64,000 bases of DNA from Crenobacter luteus (GTDB lineage: Bacteria; Pseudomonadota; Gammaproteobacteria; Burkholderiales; Chromobacteriaceae), in assembly GCF_004345725.1 (NCBI RefSeq), contig NZ_SLXG01000007.1:62001-126000 (forward strand). Reading direction: 5' to 3'. Under the pieces are notes generated by a model. That model was not told the DNA's origin, did not search any database, and was given only the letters and a program-made list of their open reading frames with translations. Every line of letters starts with the position of its first letter. The stretch's first letter is position 1. Both the position numbers and the translations under genes were made by a program. Shown piece by piece: positions 9,843 to 20,137 of this stretch.

Positions 9843-10496
9843 ATGACGATCCGCATCGGCGACGAAGCGCCCGACTTCACCGCAGAAACCACCGAAGGCA
9901 CGATCCGCTTCCACGAATGGATAGGCGACGGCTGGGCGATCCTGTTCTCGCACCCGAAGGACTTCACGCCGGTCTGCACCACCGAACTCGGTTACATGGC
10001 CCGCCTCAAGCCCGAGTTCGACAAGCGCAACACCAAGATCATCGGCCTGTCGGTCGACCCGGTCAGCGACCACAAGGCCTGGGTCGGCGACATCGCCGAA
10101 ACGCAGGGCTGCGCGGTCAACTACCCCTTGATCGGCGACGCCGACCTGAAGGTCGCCAAGCTCTACGACATGATCCACCCGAACGCCAGCGCCGGCCCGC
10201 GCACCGCGGTCGACAACGCGACGGTGCGCTCGGTGTTCATGATCGGCCCGGACAAGAAGGTCAAGGCGATGCTGGTCTACCCGATGAGCGCCGGCCGCAA
10301 CTTCGACGAGGTGCTGCGCCTCCTGGATGCCTTGCAACTGAACGCCAGGCACACCGTCGCGACGCCGGTGAACTGGCGGCCGGGCGACGACGTGATCATC
10401 CCGACCTCGGTGTCCGACGAGGACGCGCGGAAGAAATACCCGGACGGCTTCAAGACGCTCAAACCGTATCTGCGCGTGGTGGCGCAGCCGAAGTAG
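9843..10496 (+). CDS. 1-Cys peroxiredoxin (Prx6 type)
   Basis: The 217-residue thiol peroxidase carries the peroxidatic motif HPKDFTPVCTTELG (C45). The long C-terminal arm typical of the Prx6/1-Cys group ends in RPGDDVIIP and KKYPDGF. It reduces hydrogen peroxide and organic peroxides. A peroxide-producing oxidase is encoded nearby, but there is no evidence of co-regulation. AAGGAG precedes the ATG. A strong hairpin terminator follows. Confidence 0.93.
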   Translation: MTIRIGDEAPDFTAETTEGTIRFHEWIGDGWAILFSHPKDFTPVCTTELGYMARLKPEFDKRNTKIIGLSVDPVSDHKAWVGDIAETQGCAVNYPLIGDADLKVAKLYDMIHPNASAGPRTAVDNATVRSVFMIGPDKKVKAMLVYPMSAGRNFDEVLRLLDALQLNARHTVATPVNWRPGDDVIIPTSVSDEDARKKYPDGFKTLKPYLRVVAQPK

Positions 10497-10506
10497 CGCG
10501 GCAGGC

Positions 10507-10535
10507 AAGGGGAAGTCCGGCGGACTTCCCCTTTT
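10507..10535 (+). terminator. Intrinsic terminator after the peroxiredoxin gene
   Basis: A 12-base stem, AAGGGGAAGTCC (10507-10518) with GGACTTCCCCTT (10522-10533), has a three-base loop and runs into TTTT. It contains no DUS-like motif, unlike several other terminators in this window. Confidence 0.85.
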
Positions 10536-10593
10536 CGCTGTCGGCCCGTACGGGGGCGTGCGCCAGGACGAAGCAGGCAGGAAGGGAAGAAAA

Positions 10594-11118
10594 ATGAGAA
10601 CAGCGTGCGCGGCGATGTTGTTGGCCGGTGCGCTGCTGGCCGGGTGCGCCAGCGACATGACGGTCCGGCTGGCGAGCCCGGCGCCGACTTCCGCGCCGGC
10701 GCTGGCCACGGTCAAGGTCAACGACCTGCGCGCGCCGGGCGTGGCGGCGAGCAAGCGCGAGGCCGCCTTCGGCGTGCCGATGGGCAATATCGCCTTCAAC
10801 CCGCCCGAGGCGCAGGTGGTCCAGCACCTGCTGGAGACCGAGCTGTCTCGCAAGCTGGCGGCGTCGGGCGGCCGCGGGGCGCGCAGCTACGAGTGCGACC
10901 TGATCGAGTTCGGCGCCAACACCGTCACCACGCCGCTGTACTGGGACGTGGTCGGCCGGGTGCGGCTGGCGCTGAAGGCGGACGGGAAAAAGCTCGACCT
11001 GCGCGGCGAGAAGACGGAACGAACCTACCTGTGGCCGGGCGAGAGCGTCGTCGCCTCGACGGTAGAGAGCGCGCTCGAGCAGATCGCGCGCCAGGTGCGC
11101 GAGGCCGACTTGCCGTAG
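10594..11118 (+). CDS. Predicted outer-membrane or periplasmic lipoprotein, unknown function
   Basis: The 174-residue protein has a lipoprotein signal ending in the lipobox LLAGC (Cys at about 18). The rest is a soluble alpha/beta domain with the segment SYECDLIEFGANTVTTPLYWDV, split here only for description. I do not recognise a named family; it resembles small YajG-type lipoproteins in length and layout, but that is weak. GAAGGGA before the ATG supports the start. It stands alone between a terminator and the convergent VOC gene. Confidence 0.7.
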   Translation: MRTACAAMLLAGALLAGCASDMTVRLASPAPTSAPALATVKVNDLRAPGVAASKREAAFGVPMGNIAFNPPEAQVVQHLLETELSRKLAASGGRGARSYECDLIEFGANTVTTPLYWDVVGRVRLALKADGKKLDLRGEKTERTYLWPGESVVASTVESALEQIARQVREADLP

Positions 11119-11131
11119 CGCAAGTCCCCGC

Positions 11132-11145
11132 AAGGTTGGCCGAGC
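11132..11145 (+). repeat. Single intergenic DUS-like motif
   Basis: AAGGTTGGCCGAGC lies alone in the 37-base gap between two convergent genes. It is one of the longest matches to the extended consensus and has no inverted partner. It therefore cannot be explained as a hairpin or as coding sequence. Confidence 0.85.
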
Positions 11146-11155
11146 GCGTTGGCGT

Positions 11156-11563
11156 TCAGGCCGGCGCCTGGTTGAACTCGATCACGTTGCGGTCCGGGTC
11201 GCGCACGAACAGCGCGCGGGCGCCGCCCTCGAACACGACCGGCCCCTCGCTGATCGCGACGCCGGCCGAGCGCAGCGCGCGCTCGACGGCGTCCAGGTCG
11301 GACACCGCCAGCGCGACGTGCGTGTAGCCGGCGCGCTTGACGGGGACGTCCATCAGCGCGTTCGGCGCGTCCGGCTCGGCGGCGTTCAGGATGAAGTTGA
11401 CCGCGACGCCCGACGGATGGACGAGGATCGCGACCGGCTCCGGCCCGAGCGGACCGGCGACGAAGGCGAAGCCGAGCCGCTCGTAGAAAGCGCGCGAACG
11501 CGCCAGATCGTGCACGCGGATGCCGACGTGGGCGATGCCGGTGATCAGCGAATCGAGAGCCAT
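11156..11563 (-). CDS. VOC (glyoxalase/dioxygenase fold) family protein
   Basis: The 135-residue single vicinal-oxygen-chelate protein opens with IAHVGIRVHDLARSRAFYERLGF and closes with LFVRDPDRNVIEFNQ (paired beta-alpha-beta modules). The probable metal ligands are H13 near the start, the histidine in YTHVALAV and the C-terminal glutamate in VIEF. The reaction is unknown. It lies 33 bases downstream of hemF on the same strand and may share its transcript. Confidence 0.85.
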   Translation of the reverse strand: MALDSLITGIAHVGIRVHDLARSRAFYERLGFAFVAGPLGPEPVAILVHPSGVAVNFILNAAEPDAPNALMDVPVKRAGYTHVALAVSDLDAVERALRSAGVAISEGPVVFEGGARALFVRDPDRNVIEFNQAPA

Positions 11564-11596
11564 GGCTTCCTCCTCGTCGAAGCGGGCGGGGCCGGT

Positions 11597-13273
<1,677 letters not shown>

Positions 13274-13351
13274 CTACCCTAGTAGCAGAGAACGCATACG
13301 GCATGTCCGGATGGGCCGAGTCATGCCGTCGCCGCGTCCTCGCCCCTGTCC

Positions 13352-14788
13352 ATGACCTTCGGCCTGCTCGACATCAGCCTTACCCTGCTGGCGCTGCACC
13401 TGGCCGGCGTCGCCGCCGCGGTGCACGCGGTGCTGACCGTGCGCACCTCGCAGGGCGCGGTCGCCTGGTGCATCGCGCTGTTGACCGTGCCCTACCTGAC
13501 GCTCTTGCCCTACCTGTTCCTCGGCCGCCGCCGTTTCGCCGACTACGTCGCCGCGCGCCGCTTCGTCGTCGAGCGCATGCACGAGCAGGCGGCGCAGCTG
13601 GGCTGGCGGCCGCTGCGCGAGCTGGCGTCCGACCTGATCGTCTCCCCCGGGCACGGCTGCGTGCGCACCTGGTCGCGGCTGGCCGGCCTGCCGACCACCG
13701 GCCACAACCGCGCGCGGCTGCTGGTCGACGGCGAGGCGACCTTTGCCGCCATCCTCGCGGCGGTCGGCGCCGCGCGCCACTGCGTGCTGGTGCAGTCCTT
13801 CATCGTGCACGACGACGCGACCGGCCGCGCGCTGCAGCGCGTGCTGATCGAGCGCGCCGCCGCCGGCGTGCGCGTGCACTTCCTGTACGACAGCATCGGC
13901 AGCCACGCGCTGCCGGCGCGCTATATCGAGAGCTTGCGCGCCGCCGGCGTCGAGGCGCACGCCTTCGTCGCGACGCGCGGCGTGGTCAACCGTTTCCAGG
14001 TCAACTTCCGCAACCACCGCAAGCTGGTCGTCGTCGACGGCGAGCGCGCCTTCGTCGGCGGCCACAACGTCGGCGACGAATACCTCGGCCGACGTCCGCC
14101 GCTGTCGCCGTGGCGCGACACCCACGTCGAGCTGCTCGGGCCGGTCGCGGCGCTGTTGCAGCTGTGCTTCACCGAGGACTGGTACGCGGCGACGCAGCGC
14201 GTGCCGGCGCTGCGCATGCCGAAGCAGGCCGACGGCGGGACGGTGGCCTGCCAGGTGATCCCGAGCGGGCCGGCCGACCGCTTCGAGACCGGCTCGCTGA
14301 TGTTCGTCGAGGCGATCCACGCGGCGCGGCGGCGCCTGTGGCTGAGCAGCCCCTACTTCGTGCCCGACGAGGCGGTGTCGGCCGCGCTGCGGCTCGCGGT
14401 GCTGCGCGGCGTCGACGTGCGCGTGCTCCTGCCGTCGCGGCCCGACCACCGCGTGGTGTTCGCCGCCTCGACGCTGTACGCCTGCGAGGCGGCGCGCGCC
14501 GGGGTGCAGGTGTTCCGCTACCGGCCGGGCTTCCTGCACCAGAAGGTCGTGCTCGTCGACGACGAGATCGCGCTGATCGGCAGCGCCAACCTCGACAACC
14601 GCTCGTTCCGGCTCAACTTCGAGCTGACGGTGGCGACGATAGACGCGCACTTCGCGCGCGAGGTCGAGGCGATGCTGGCCGCCGACTTCGCCCGGGCCGA
14701 GCCGCTCGGGCCGGGCGCGCTGGCAGCCTTGCCGCTGTGGCGGCGCGTCGGCATGAGCCTTGCGCGGCTGTTCGCGCCGATACTCTGA
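13352..14788 (+). CDS. cls: Cardiolipin synthase (phospholipase D family)
   Basis: The 478-residue membrane enzyme has two N-terminal hydrophobic segments (about 8-30 and 37-57). It has two HKD active-site motifs, the first at H222/K224/D229 (HRKLVVVDG) and the second at H396/K398/D403 (HQKVVLVDD, followed by GSANLDNRS). It condenses phosphatidylglycerol to cardiolipin at the inner membrane. No clear ribosome binding site precedes the ATG at 13352, so the start is less certain. Confidence 0.9.
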   Translation: MTFGLLDISLTLLALHLAGVAAAVHAVLTVRTSQGAVAWCIALLTVPYLTLLPYLFLGRRRFADYVAARRFVVERMHEQAAQLGWRPLRELASDLIVSPGHGCVRTWSRLAGLPTTGHNRARLLVDGEATFAAILAAVGAARHCVLVQSFIVHDDATGRALQRVLIERAAAGVRVHFLYDSIGSHALPARYIESLRAAGVEAHAFVATRGVVNRFQVNFRNHRKLVVVDGERAFVGGHNVGDEYLGRRPPLSPWRDTHVELLGPVAALLQLCFTEDWYAATQRVPALRMPKQADGGTVACQVIPSGPADRFETGSLMFVEAIHAARRRLWLSSPYFVPDEAVSAALRLAVLRGVDVRVLLPSRPDHRVVFAASTLYACEAARAGVQVFRYRPGFLHQKVVLVDDEIALIGSANLDNRSFRLNFELTVATIDAHFAREVEAMLAADFARAEPLGPGALAALPLWRRVGMSLARLFAPIL

Positions 14789-14804
14789 CGCGCGTTGCAC
14801 GCGC

Positions 14805-14840
14805 AAAAAAGCTCGGCCAACCTTTGAAGGTTGGCCGAGC
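14805..14840 (-). terminator. Terminator made of an inverted DUS-like pair (for the lysozyme-inhibitor gene)
   Basis: GCTCGGCCAACCTT (14811-14824) and AAGGTTGGCCGAGC (14827-14840) form a perfect 14-base stem. On the minus strand it is followed by six T residues (14805-14810), so it terminates the leftward mliC-like gene. Both arms are full copies of the dispersed motif. On the plus strand (end of cls) no T-run follows. Confidence 0.88.
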
Positions 14841-14861
14841 CGTTCGCGGCGTGCGCCGTTC

Positions 14862-15215
14862 CTACGGTCGCGCCCGGCAGTCGCGCGCGATCATGCGGCC
14901 GCCGCGGGTGGTCAGGAAACCGTCGTCGCCCTTGCTCCACCAGATCAGCTGGCGGTTGGCGTAGCGTGCGCCGCTGCCGCTCTTCACCAGCGTGAGCCGG
15001 TAGCGCTGGCCGCGCCAGCTAAGCTCGATCGGCTCGCGCCCGGCGTCGGCGTAGGCCGGGTAGCGCACCGTCAGCGTGCGCTCGCCGGCGCAGCGGTAGT
15101 GTACGGTGAACGGCGTCGCGCCCTGTTCGGCGACGGGCGCGCTCGTTTCGTCGGCGAAGGCCGGCGCGGCCAGCGTGACGAGCAGGGCGGCGAGCGGGGC
15201 GGATAGGCGTTTCAT
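14862..15215 (-). CDS. MliC-type lysozyme inhibitor, periplasmic
   Basis: The 117-residue protein has a signal peptide (cleavage after AFA, about residue 21). The MliC/PliC fold shows HYRCAGE near the start, the inhibitory loop SGSGARYA, then LIWWSKGDD and a final cysteine in ARDCR that would pair with the first. It binds and blocks c-type lysozyme in the periplasm. Unlike classical MliC it has no lipobox, so it should be soluble. AAGGAGGA precedes the ATG. The start overlaps the stop of the upstream AmpG-like gene by four bases. Confidence 0.82.
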   Translation of the reverse strand: MKRLSAPLAALLVTLAAPAFADETSAPVAEQGATPFTVHYRCAGERTLTVRYPAYADAGREPIELSWRGQRYRLTLVKSGSGARYANRQLIWWSKGDDGFLTTRGGRMIARDCRARP

Positions 15216-16480
15216 GCTTCCTCCTTGGCGCCCCACGGGGCGACTTTCCACAACAGCGCCATGCCCGGCAGCGCGAGCGCGGTGCACAGCCAGAAGAACG
15301 GCACCCAGCCGAAGGCCTCGACCAGGAAGCCGGTGCCGGCGTTGGCCACCGTGCGCGGCACGGCGGCCAGGCTGGTGAACAGCGCGAACTGCGTCGCGGT
15401 GTAGGCCGGGTGGGTGGTGCGCGCGATGTAGGCGACGAAGGCGGCGGTGCCGAGGCCGACGCCGAGCGCCTCGAAGCCGATCACCACCGCGAGCATCGTC
15501 AGCTCGGGCGCGCCGATCGCGGCGAACGGGCCCTTCGCCGCCAGCCAGGCGAAGCCGACGATCGACGCGACCTGCACCACGCCGAAGGCCCACAGCGCGC
15601 GGTTGATGCCGAGCTTGACCATCCAGACGCCACCCAGCAGCCCGCCGAACACCGCCGGCCACAGCCCGGCGTGCTTGGCGACCAGGCCGATCTCGGTCTT
15701 CGAGAAGCCCATGTCGAGGTAGAACGGCGTCGCCAGCGCGGTGGCCATGCTGTCGCCGAGCTTGTACAGGAAGATGAAGGCGAGCACGGTCAGCGCGGCC
15801 TTCCAGCCCGAGCGCGTGACGAACTCGTGGAACGGTTCGACCACCGCCTCGCGCAGCGTCTTGGGCGCGGCGCCGACGAGCCTGGGTTCGGACACCAAGA
15901 GCGTCATCGCGACGCCCGGCAGCATGAACAGCGCGGTGACGAAAAAGACCGTCGCCCACGGCAGGTGGTCGGCGAGGATCAGCGACAGCGAGCCGGGAAC
16001 CAGGCTCGCCAGCCGGTAGGCGTTGATGTGGACGGTGTTGCCCAGCCCCAGCTCGTGGTCCTTGAGGATCTCGCGCCGGAACGCGTCGAGCACGATGTCC
16101 TGGCTGGCCGAGAAGAAGGCGACGCCGACCGCGAGCGCGGCGATGCTCCAGATGTCCTGTTGCGGCGCGTACAGGCCGAAGGCCGCCATCGTCGCGATCA
16201 GCGCCAGCTGGGTGCCGAGCATCCAGCCGCGCCGGCGGCCCAGCCACGGCGGCACGAAGCGGTCCATCAGCGGCGCCCACAGGAACTTCCAGGTGAACGG
16301 CAGCTGGATCAGCGCGAACAGGCCGATCGCCTTCAGGTCGACCCCTTCGCTCCTGAGCCAGGCCGGCACGAGGTTGATCAGCAGGTAGAGCGGCAGGCCG
16401 GAGGCGAAGCCGGTGAATACGCAGGTCAGCATGGTGCGGGAGAACACCGTGCTCTTGAGCGTCGTGGAAGTCTCGGTCAT
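15212..16480 (-). CDS. ampG: AmpG-like muropeptide permease (MFS)
   Basis: The 422-residue major facilitator protein has about 12-14 hydrophobic segments. AmpG-group marks are SGLPLYL in the first segment, FTWKFLWAPLMDR, GRRRGWML and SQDIVLDAFRREIL. AmpG imports GlcNAc-anhydroMurNAc peptides for wall recycling. I placed the start at MTETSTT (16480) because an upstream in-frame ATG would run through intergenic repeat sequence. Its stop is fused (ATGA) to the lysozyme-inhibitor start. Confidence 0.82.
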   Translation of the reverse strand: MTETSTTLKSTVFSRTMLTCVFTGFASGLPLYLLINLVPAWLRSEGVDLKAIGLFALIQLPFTWKFLWAPLMDRFVPPWLGRRRGWMLGTQLALIATMAAFGLYAPQQDIWSIAALAVGVAFFSASQDIVLDAFRREILKDHELGLGNTVHINAYRLASLVPGSLSLILADHLPWATVFFVTALFMLPGVAMTLLVSEPRLVGAAPKTLREAVVEPFHEFVTRSGWKAALTVLAFIFLYKLGDSMATALATPFYLDMGFSKTEIGLVAKHAGLWPAVFGGLLGGVWMVKLGINRALWAFGVVQVASIVGFAWLAAKGPFAAIGAPELTMLAVVIGFEALGVGLGTAAFVAYIARTTHPAYTATQFALFTSLAAVPRTVANAGTGFLVEAFGWVPFFWLCTALALPGMALLWKVAPWGAKEEA

Positions 16481-16502
16481 GGGCGGCGGGCCGGCAGAAA
16501 CA

Positions 16503-16553
16503 GGGTTGGCCGAGCAGACCGTCGCGACGTTTCGCTCGGCCACGGCCAACCCT
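16503..16553. repeat. Degenerate inverted DUS-like pair between metW and ampG
   Basis: GGGTTGGCCGAGC (16503-16515) is an exact motif. Eighteen bases on, GCTCGGCCACGGCCAACCC (16534-16552) is the inverse motif interrupted by an apparent small duplication (CGGCCA). The pair lies between the metW stop side and the ampG start. It may have been a terminator for metXW or an older symmetric pair now decaying. Confidence 0.65.
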
Positions 16554-16570
16554 GAGGGTTTGGTAGGGCC

Positions 16571-17155
16571 TTAGGGACGGCCGATGCGGTAGACCGCAAG
16601 GCTGCCGCGCAGGTTCGGCAAAAAGCGCACGCGCTCGTCGTTGTTCAGCACCACCCGCTCGCGGATCGCGATGCCGTTCTTGGCGCACAGCGCCTCGAAG
16701 TCGCCCAGCATGCACCAGTGGATGTTCGGCGTGTTGTACCACTGGTAGGGGATGGTCTCGGACACCGGCATGCGGCCCTGCATGATTTGCAGGCGGTTTT
16801 CCCAGTAGCCGAAGTTCGGGAAGGTGACGATGCCCTCGCGGCCGACGCGCAACAGCTCGATCAGGATTTCCTCGGTGTTGCGCATCGCCTGCAGCGTTTG
16901 CGACAGGATCACGTGGTCGAAGCTGGCGTCGCCGAAATCGGCGAGGCCGGCTTCCAGGTCGCTCTGGATCACCGGCACGCCGGCGGCGACGCACTTGACC
17001 ACGTTGTCGACGTCGATCTCGACGCCGTAGCCCTGCACGCGCTTGTCGCGCATCAGGTGCGCCATCAGCGTGCCGTCGCCGCAGCCCAGGTCGAGCACGC
17101 GGCTCTTGGGCGGGATCCAGTCGGCGATCACCTTGAGGTCGGCGCGTAACTTCAT
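16571..17155 (-). CDS. metW: Methionine biosynthesis protein MetW
   Basis: The 194-residue SAM-methyltransferase-fold protein has motif [12 protein letters not shown] at about 20-30, with [12 protein letters not shown] and [13 protein letters not shown] characteristic of MetW. It is required with MetX for homoserine acetylation/succinylation in several proteobacteria, probably as a partner of MetX. It overlaps metX by four bases (ATGA), so the two are made in a coupled way. Confidence 0.93.
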   Translation of the reverse strand: MKLRADLKVIADWIPPKSRVLDLGCGDGTLMAHLMRDKRVQGYGVEIDVDNVVKCVAAGVPVIQSDLEAGLADFGDASFDHVILSQTLQAMRNTEEILIELLRVGREGIVTFPNFGYWENRLQIMQGRMPVSETIPYQWYNTPNIHWCMLGDFEALCAKNGIAIRERVVLNNDERVRFLPNLRGSLAVYRIGRP

Positions 17156-18297
17156 CTATTGACCTCCTCGTGCACGCGGTTCAGGAAGGCGTGCATCAGC
17201 TCGTGGTAGGGGTGGTCCATCATCAGGAAGGCGTCGTGGCCGTGGCCGGAGGCGATCTGGGCGTACTGCACGCGCTTGCCGGCGGCCACCAGCGCGTCGA
17301 CGATCTCGCGCGAGCGGCCCGGCGAGAAGCGCCAGTCGCTGTCGAAGCTGACGACGAGGAAGTTGGCCGAGGTGCCCGACACCGCCTTGACGAGGTCGCC
17401 GCCGAAGGGCTTGGCCGGGTCGAAGTAGTCGAGCGCCTTGGTCATCAACAGGTAGGTGTTGGCGTCGAAGCTGTCGGAGAACTTGTCGCCCTGGTAGCGC
17501 AGGTAGGACTCGATCTCGAACTCGACGTCGAAGCCGTACTGGTACTCGCCGGACTTGAGCATGCGGCCGAACTTGGCGCCCATGCCGTCGTCGGACAGGT
17601 AGGTGATGTGGCCGAGCATGCGCGCCAGCCTGAGGCCGCGGCGCGGGATCGCGCCGTGCTCGTAGAAGTCGCCGCCGAAAAAGTCCGGGTCGGTCAGGAT
17701 GGCCTGGCGCGCGACGTCGTTGAACGCGATGTTCTGCGCCGACAGCTTGGGCGCCGACGCGATCACCAGCGCGTTCTTGACGCGATCGGGGTAGTCGATG
17801 CTCCACTGCAGCGCCTGCATGCCGCCGAGGCTGCCGCCGATCACGGCGGCGAAGGTGTCGATGCCGAGCCGGTCGGCCAGTCGCGCCTGCGCTTTCACCC
17901 AGTCGCCCACGGTGACGACCGGGAAGGCCGAGCCCCACGGTTTGCCGGTGTCCGGGTTGATCGACGACGGGCCGGTCGAGCCGTGGCAGCCGCCGAGGTT
18001 GTTCACGCCGATCACGAAGAAGCGCTCGGTGTCGATCGGCTTGCCCGGGCCGACCATATTGTCCCACCAGCCGGGGTACTTGTCGGCGTCGCTGTAGCGG
18101 CCGGCGACGTGGTGGTGGCCGGACAGCGCGTGGCAGATCAGCACGGCGTTGCTTTTGGCCGCGTTGAGCGTGCCGTAGGTTTCGAATTGCAGTTGGTAGG
18201 CCGGCAGCGCCGTGCCGCATTCGAGCGCCAGCGGCGATTCGAACACGGCGGTCTGGGCGCGCACCAGGCCGACCGAGCGGGGCGTAGTGGTGGACAT
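17152..18297 (-). CDS. metX: Homoserine O-acyltransferase
   Basis: The 381-residue alpha/beta hydrolase transfers an acyl group (acetyl or succinyl) to homoserine in methionine synthesis. The catalytic serine is in GGSLGGMQ, the aspartate in SFDSDW and the histidine in SGHGHDAFL. Start MSTTTP at 18297 agrees with family N-termini; an in-frame ATG at 18348 is also downstream of the predicted promoter and remains possible. Acyl-donor choice is not decided here. A DUS-like motif at 17363 is read as Ser-Ala-Asn. Confidence 0.93.
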   Translation of the reverse strand: MSTTTPRSVGLVRAQTAVFESPLALECGTALPAYQLQFETYGTLNAAKSNAVLICHALSGHHHVAGRYSDADKYPGWWDNMVGPGKPIDTERFFVIGVNNLGGCHGSTGPSSINPDTGKPWGSAFPVVTVGDWVKAQARLADRLGIDTFAAVIGGSLGGMQALQWSIDYPDRVKNALVIASAPKLSAQNIAFNDVARQAILTDPDFFGGDFYEHGAIPRRGLRLARMLGHITYLSDDGMGAKFGRMLKSGEYQYGFDVEFEIESYLRYQGDKFSDSFDANTYLLMTKALDYFDPAKPFGGDLVKAVSGTSANFLVVSFDSDWRFSPGRSREIVDALVAAGKRVQYAQIASGHGHDAFLMMDHPYHELMHAFLNRVHEEVNR

Positions 18298-18377
18298 GGC
18301 GTTAGGGCTTGCGGGCGTCTGACGCCGCCGCGGCGCGCGCGTCGGCATCTCTTTATCGTGTTGTAGGATTGTGTCCG

Positions 18378-18405
18378 ATTATAACGGCATTCGCGGCCCT
18401 GTCAG
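18378..18405 (-). promoter_or_regulatory. Sigma-70-type promoter of metXW
   Basis: On the minus strand CTGACA (-35, 18400-18405) and a perfect TATAAT (-10, 18378-18383) are separated by 16 bases. Transcription would begin near 18371, giving a leader of 23 bases to the ATG at 18348 or about 74 bases to 18297. Confidence 0.7.
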
Positions 18406-18468
18406 TCCCTCGACCGCCGCGACGCGCGCGGCGATAATCGACGCTTTCCCGCCCCGCTTGTTTTCCCG

Positions 18469-18648
18469 ATGCCCGGACGCCTGTTCAAGCTCTTCGTGCT
18501 GATCGCCGTCGGCTGCGCGCTGGCGCGCTGGCTGCTGAGCTCGCGCCAGAAGGCCGCGCTGCACGAGGGCACGAAAACGCTGGCGCAGGCGCTGCTGCTG
18601 TCGGCGCTGCTGACCTTCCTGTGGCAGCTGTTCGCCGGCGCGCGCTGA
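18469..18648 (+). CDS. Small two-helix membrane protein, 59 residues, unknown
   Basis: This short frame encodes 59 residues with a basic start (MPGRLFK), a hydrophobic stretch at about 8-23 and a second at about 41-55, joined by a charged linker with SSRQKAALHEGTK. It is read away from metX and fills most of the gap to the SRPBCC gene. It has the codon pattern of its neighbours. GATAAT at 18433-18438 could be a -10 element. No family is recognised, and the ribosome binding site is weak. Confidence 0.55.
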   Translation: MPGRLFKLFVLIAVGCALARWLLSSRQKAALHEGTKTLAQALLLSALLTFLWQLFAGAR

Positions 18649-18658
18649 GCGGCGCCGC

Positions 18659-19057
18659 TCAGGCCTCGAGCAGCGCCTTCAGCGTCGCGAGGTCGCGCGC
18701 CACCCAGCGCGCGTCCTCGTCGAACTGCGCGTCGCTCATGCCGTCGAGGCGGAACAGCGTGAACACCACCTCGGCGCCGTCGCCGTTGGCGATCACGCGC
18801 AGCGGCACGTAGATCTCGACGTCGGCCGACGGATAGACGCGGTGGTCGAGCACGCCGTAGGGGTTGGGCGGCGAGAAGCGCACCCGCATCGGGCCGTTCG
18901 GGGTGTCGGCGAGCCAGGCGTCGCCGTCCGGCGTCACCGCCGAACACAGGCCGGACGCCCAGCGCGGAAAGTTGTCGGGAACGGCAAGGAAGGCGTAGAC
19001 CTCGTCGGCGCCGCGCTCGATGGTCACGCTGACGGTTCGGGTTTGGCTGGTCGCCAT
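18659..19057 (-). CDS. SRPBCC (START-like) family protein
   Basis: The 132-residue single-domain protein opens with TRTVSVTIERGADEVYAFL and contains DNFPRWASG, matching the polyketide-cyclase/SRPBCC lipid- or ligand-binding fold. No catalytic role can be assigned. GAAGGAG precedes the ATG on its strand. It is convergent with the 59-residue membrane protein (ten bases apart) and divergent from msrP. Confidence 0.85.
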   Translation of the reverse strand: MATSQTRTVSVTIERGADEVYAFLAVPDNFPRWASGLCSAVTPDGDAWLADTPNGPMRVRFSPPNPYGVLDHRVYPSADVEIYVPLRVIANGDGAEVVFTLFRLDGMSDAQFDEDARWVARDLATLKALLEA

Positions 19058-19222
19058 GGCCGGCTCCTTCGCGCTGCGGTGTATCGCCTTTATAGCCGTT
19101 CGGCAACTTCCGCGTCGCGCGCGCTGTCAGAAACGCCACGGGCAGCCGACTAAGTGCTCAGCCCCCCGGCGTCGCGGCCGCGCCGCCGGCGGCTTTCCGC
19201 CCGTTTTTCCGGAGTCCTGTGC

Positions 19223-20137
19223 ATGCTGATTCGCCACCCCGACGAGATCGCGCCGTCCGAGATCACGCCGCGCGAACTCTACCTCGACCGCCGCCGCTTT
19301 CTCGCGCTGGGCGCCGCCGGCGCGCTGCTGTCGGCCGACGCGCTGGCCGCGCTGACCGCCAGAAAGAGCGTCTACTCGACCGCCGAGAAGGCCAACAGCC
19401 TCAAGGACATCACCGGCTACAACAACTTTTACGAGTTCGGCACCGACAAGGCCGACCCGGCCGCCTACGCCGGCGCGTTCCGGCCGCGGCCGTGGACGGT
19501 GACGGTCGACGGCGAGGTGATGCGGCCGCGCACCTTCTCGCTCGACGAACTGATGAAGCTCGCGCCGCTCGAGGAGCGCGTCTACCGGCTGCGCTGCGTC
19601 GAGGGCTGGAGCATGGTGATCCCGTGGATCGGTTTTCCGCTGTCGGCGCTCTTGAAGCAGGTGCAGCCGACCAGCCGCGGCAAGTACGTCGCGTTCGAGA
19701 CGGTGATGCGGCCGAACGAGATGCCCGGCCAGCGCTCGCGCGTGCTCGCCTGGCCGTATCGCGAGGGGCTGCGCATCGACGAGGCGATGCATCCCCTGGC
19801 CATCCTCGCGGTCGGCCTGTACGGCGACGTGCTGCCCAACCAGAACGGCGCGCCGATCCGGCTCGTCGTGCCGTGGAAGTACGGCTTCAAGAGCATCAAG
19901 TCCATCGTGAGGATACGTCTGGTCGAGAAGCCGCCGGCGACGAGCTGGAACCTCGCCACGCCGAACGAGTATGGCTTCTATTCGAACGTGAACCCGGCGG
20001 TCGACCATCCGCGCTGGAGCCAGGCGCGCGAGCGGCGCATCGGCGAATTCTTCAAGCGCGACACGCTGCCGTTCAACGGCTACGGAAGCCAGGTCGCGCA
20101 GCTGTACCGCGGCATGGATCTGAAGGCGAATTTCTGA
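19223..20137 (+). CDS. msrP: Periplasmic methionine sulfoxide reductase, molybdopterin subunit
   Basis: The 304-residue MsrP (YedY) has a twin-arginine signal (RRRFLALG at 23-30), so it is exported folded with its cofactor. The molybdenum-ligating cysteine is in [10 protein letters not shown] (C125). It repairs oxidised methionines in periplasmic proteins using electrons from the quinone pool through MsrQ, encoded next. Stop and next start share one base. Confidence 0.95.
   Translation: MLIRHPDEIAPSEITPRELYLDRRRFLALGAAGALLSADALAALTARKSVYSTAEKANSLKDITGYNNFYEFGTDKADPAAYAGAFRPRPWTVTVDGEVMRPRTFSLDELMKLAPLEERVYRLRCVEGWSMVIPWIGFPLSALLKQVQPTSRGKYVAFETVMRPNEMPGQRSRVLAWPYREGLRIDEAMHPLAILAVGLYGDVLPNQNGAPIRLVVPWKYGFKSIKSIVRIRLVEKPPATSWNLATPNEYGFYSNVNPAVDHPRWSQARERRIGEFFKRDTLPFNGYGSQVAQLYRGMDLKANF

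Noticed and set aside
16481-16570. Possible riboswitch between metW and ampG or upstream of metX
   Set aside because: No SAM-riboswitch-like helices were recognised. The region is occupied by the motif pair and the leader of metX is too short.
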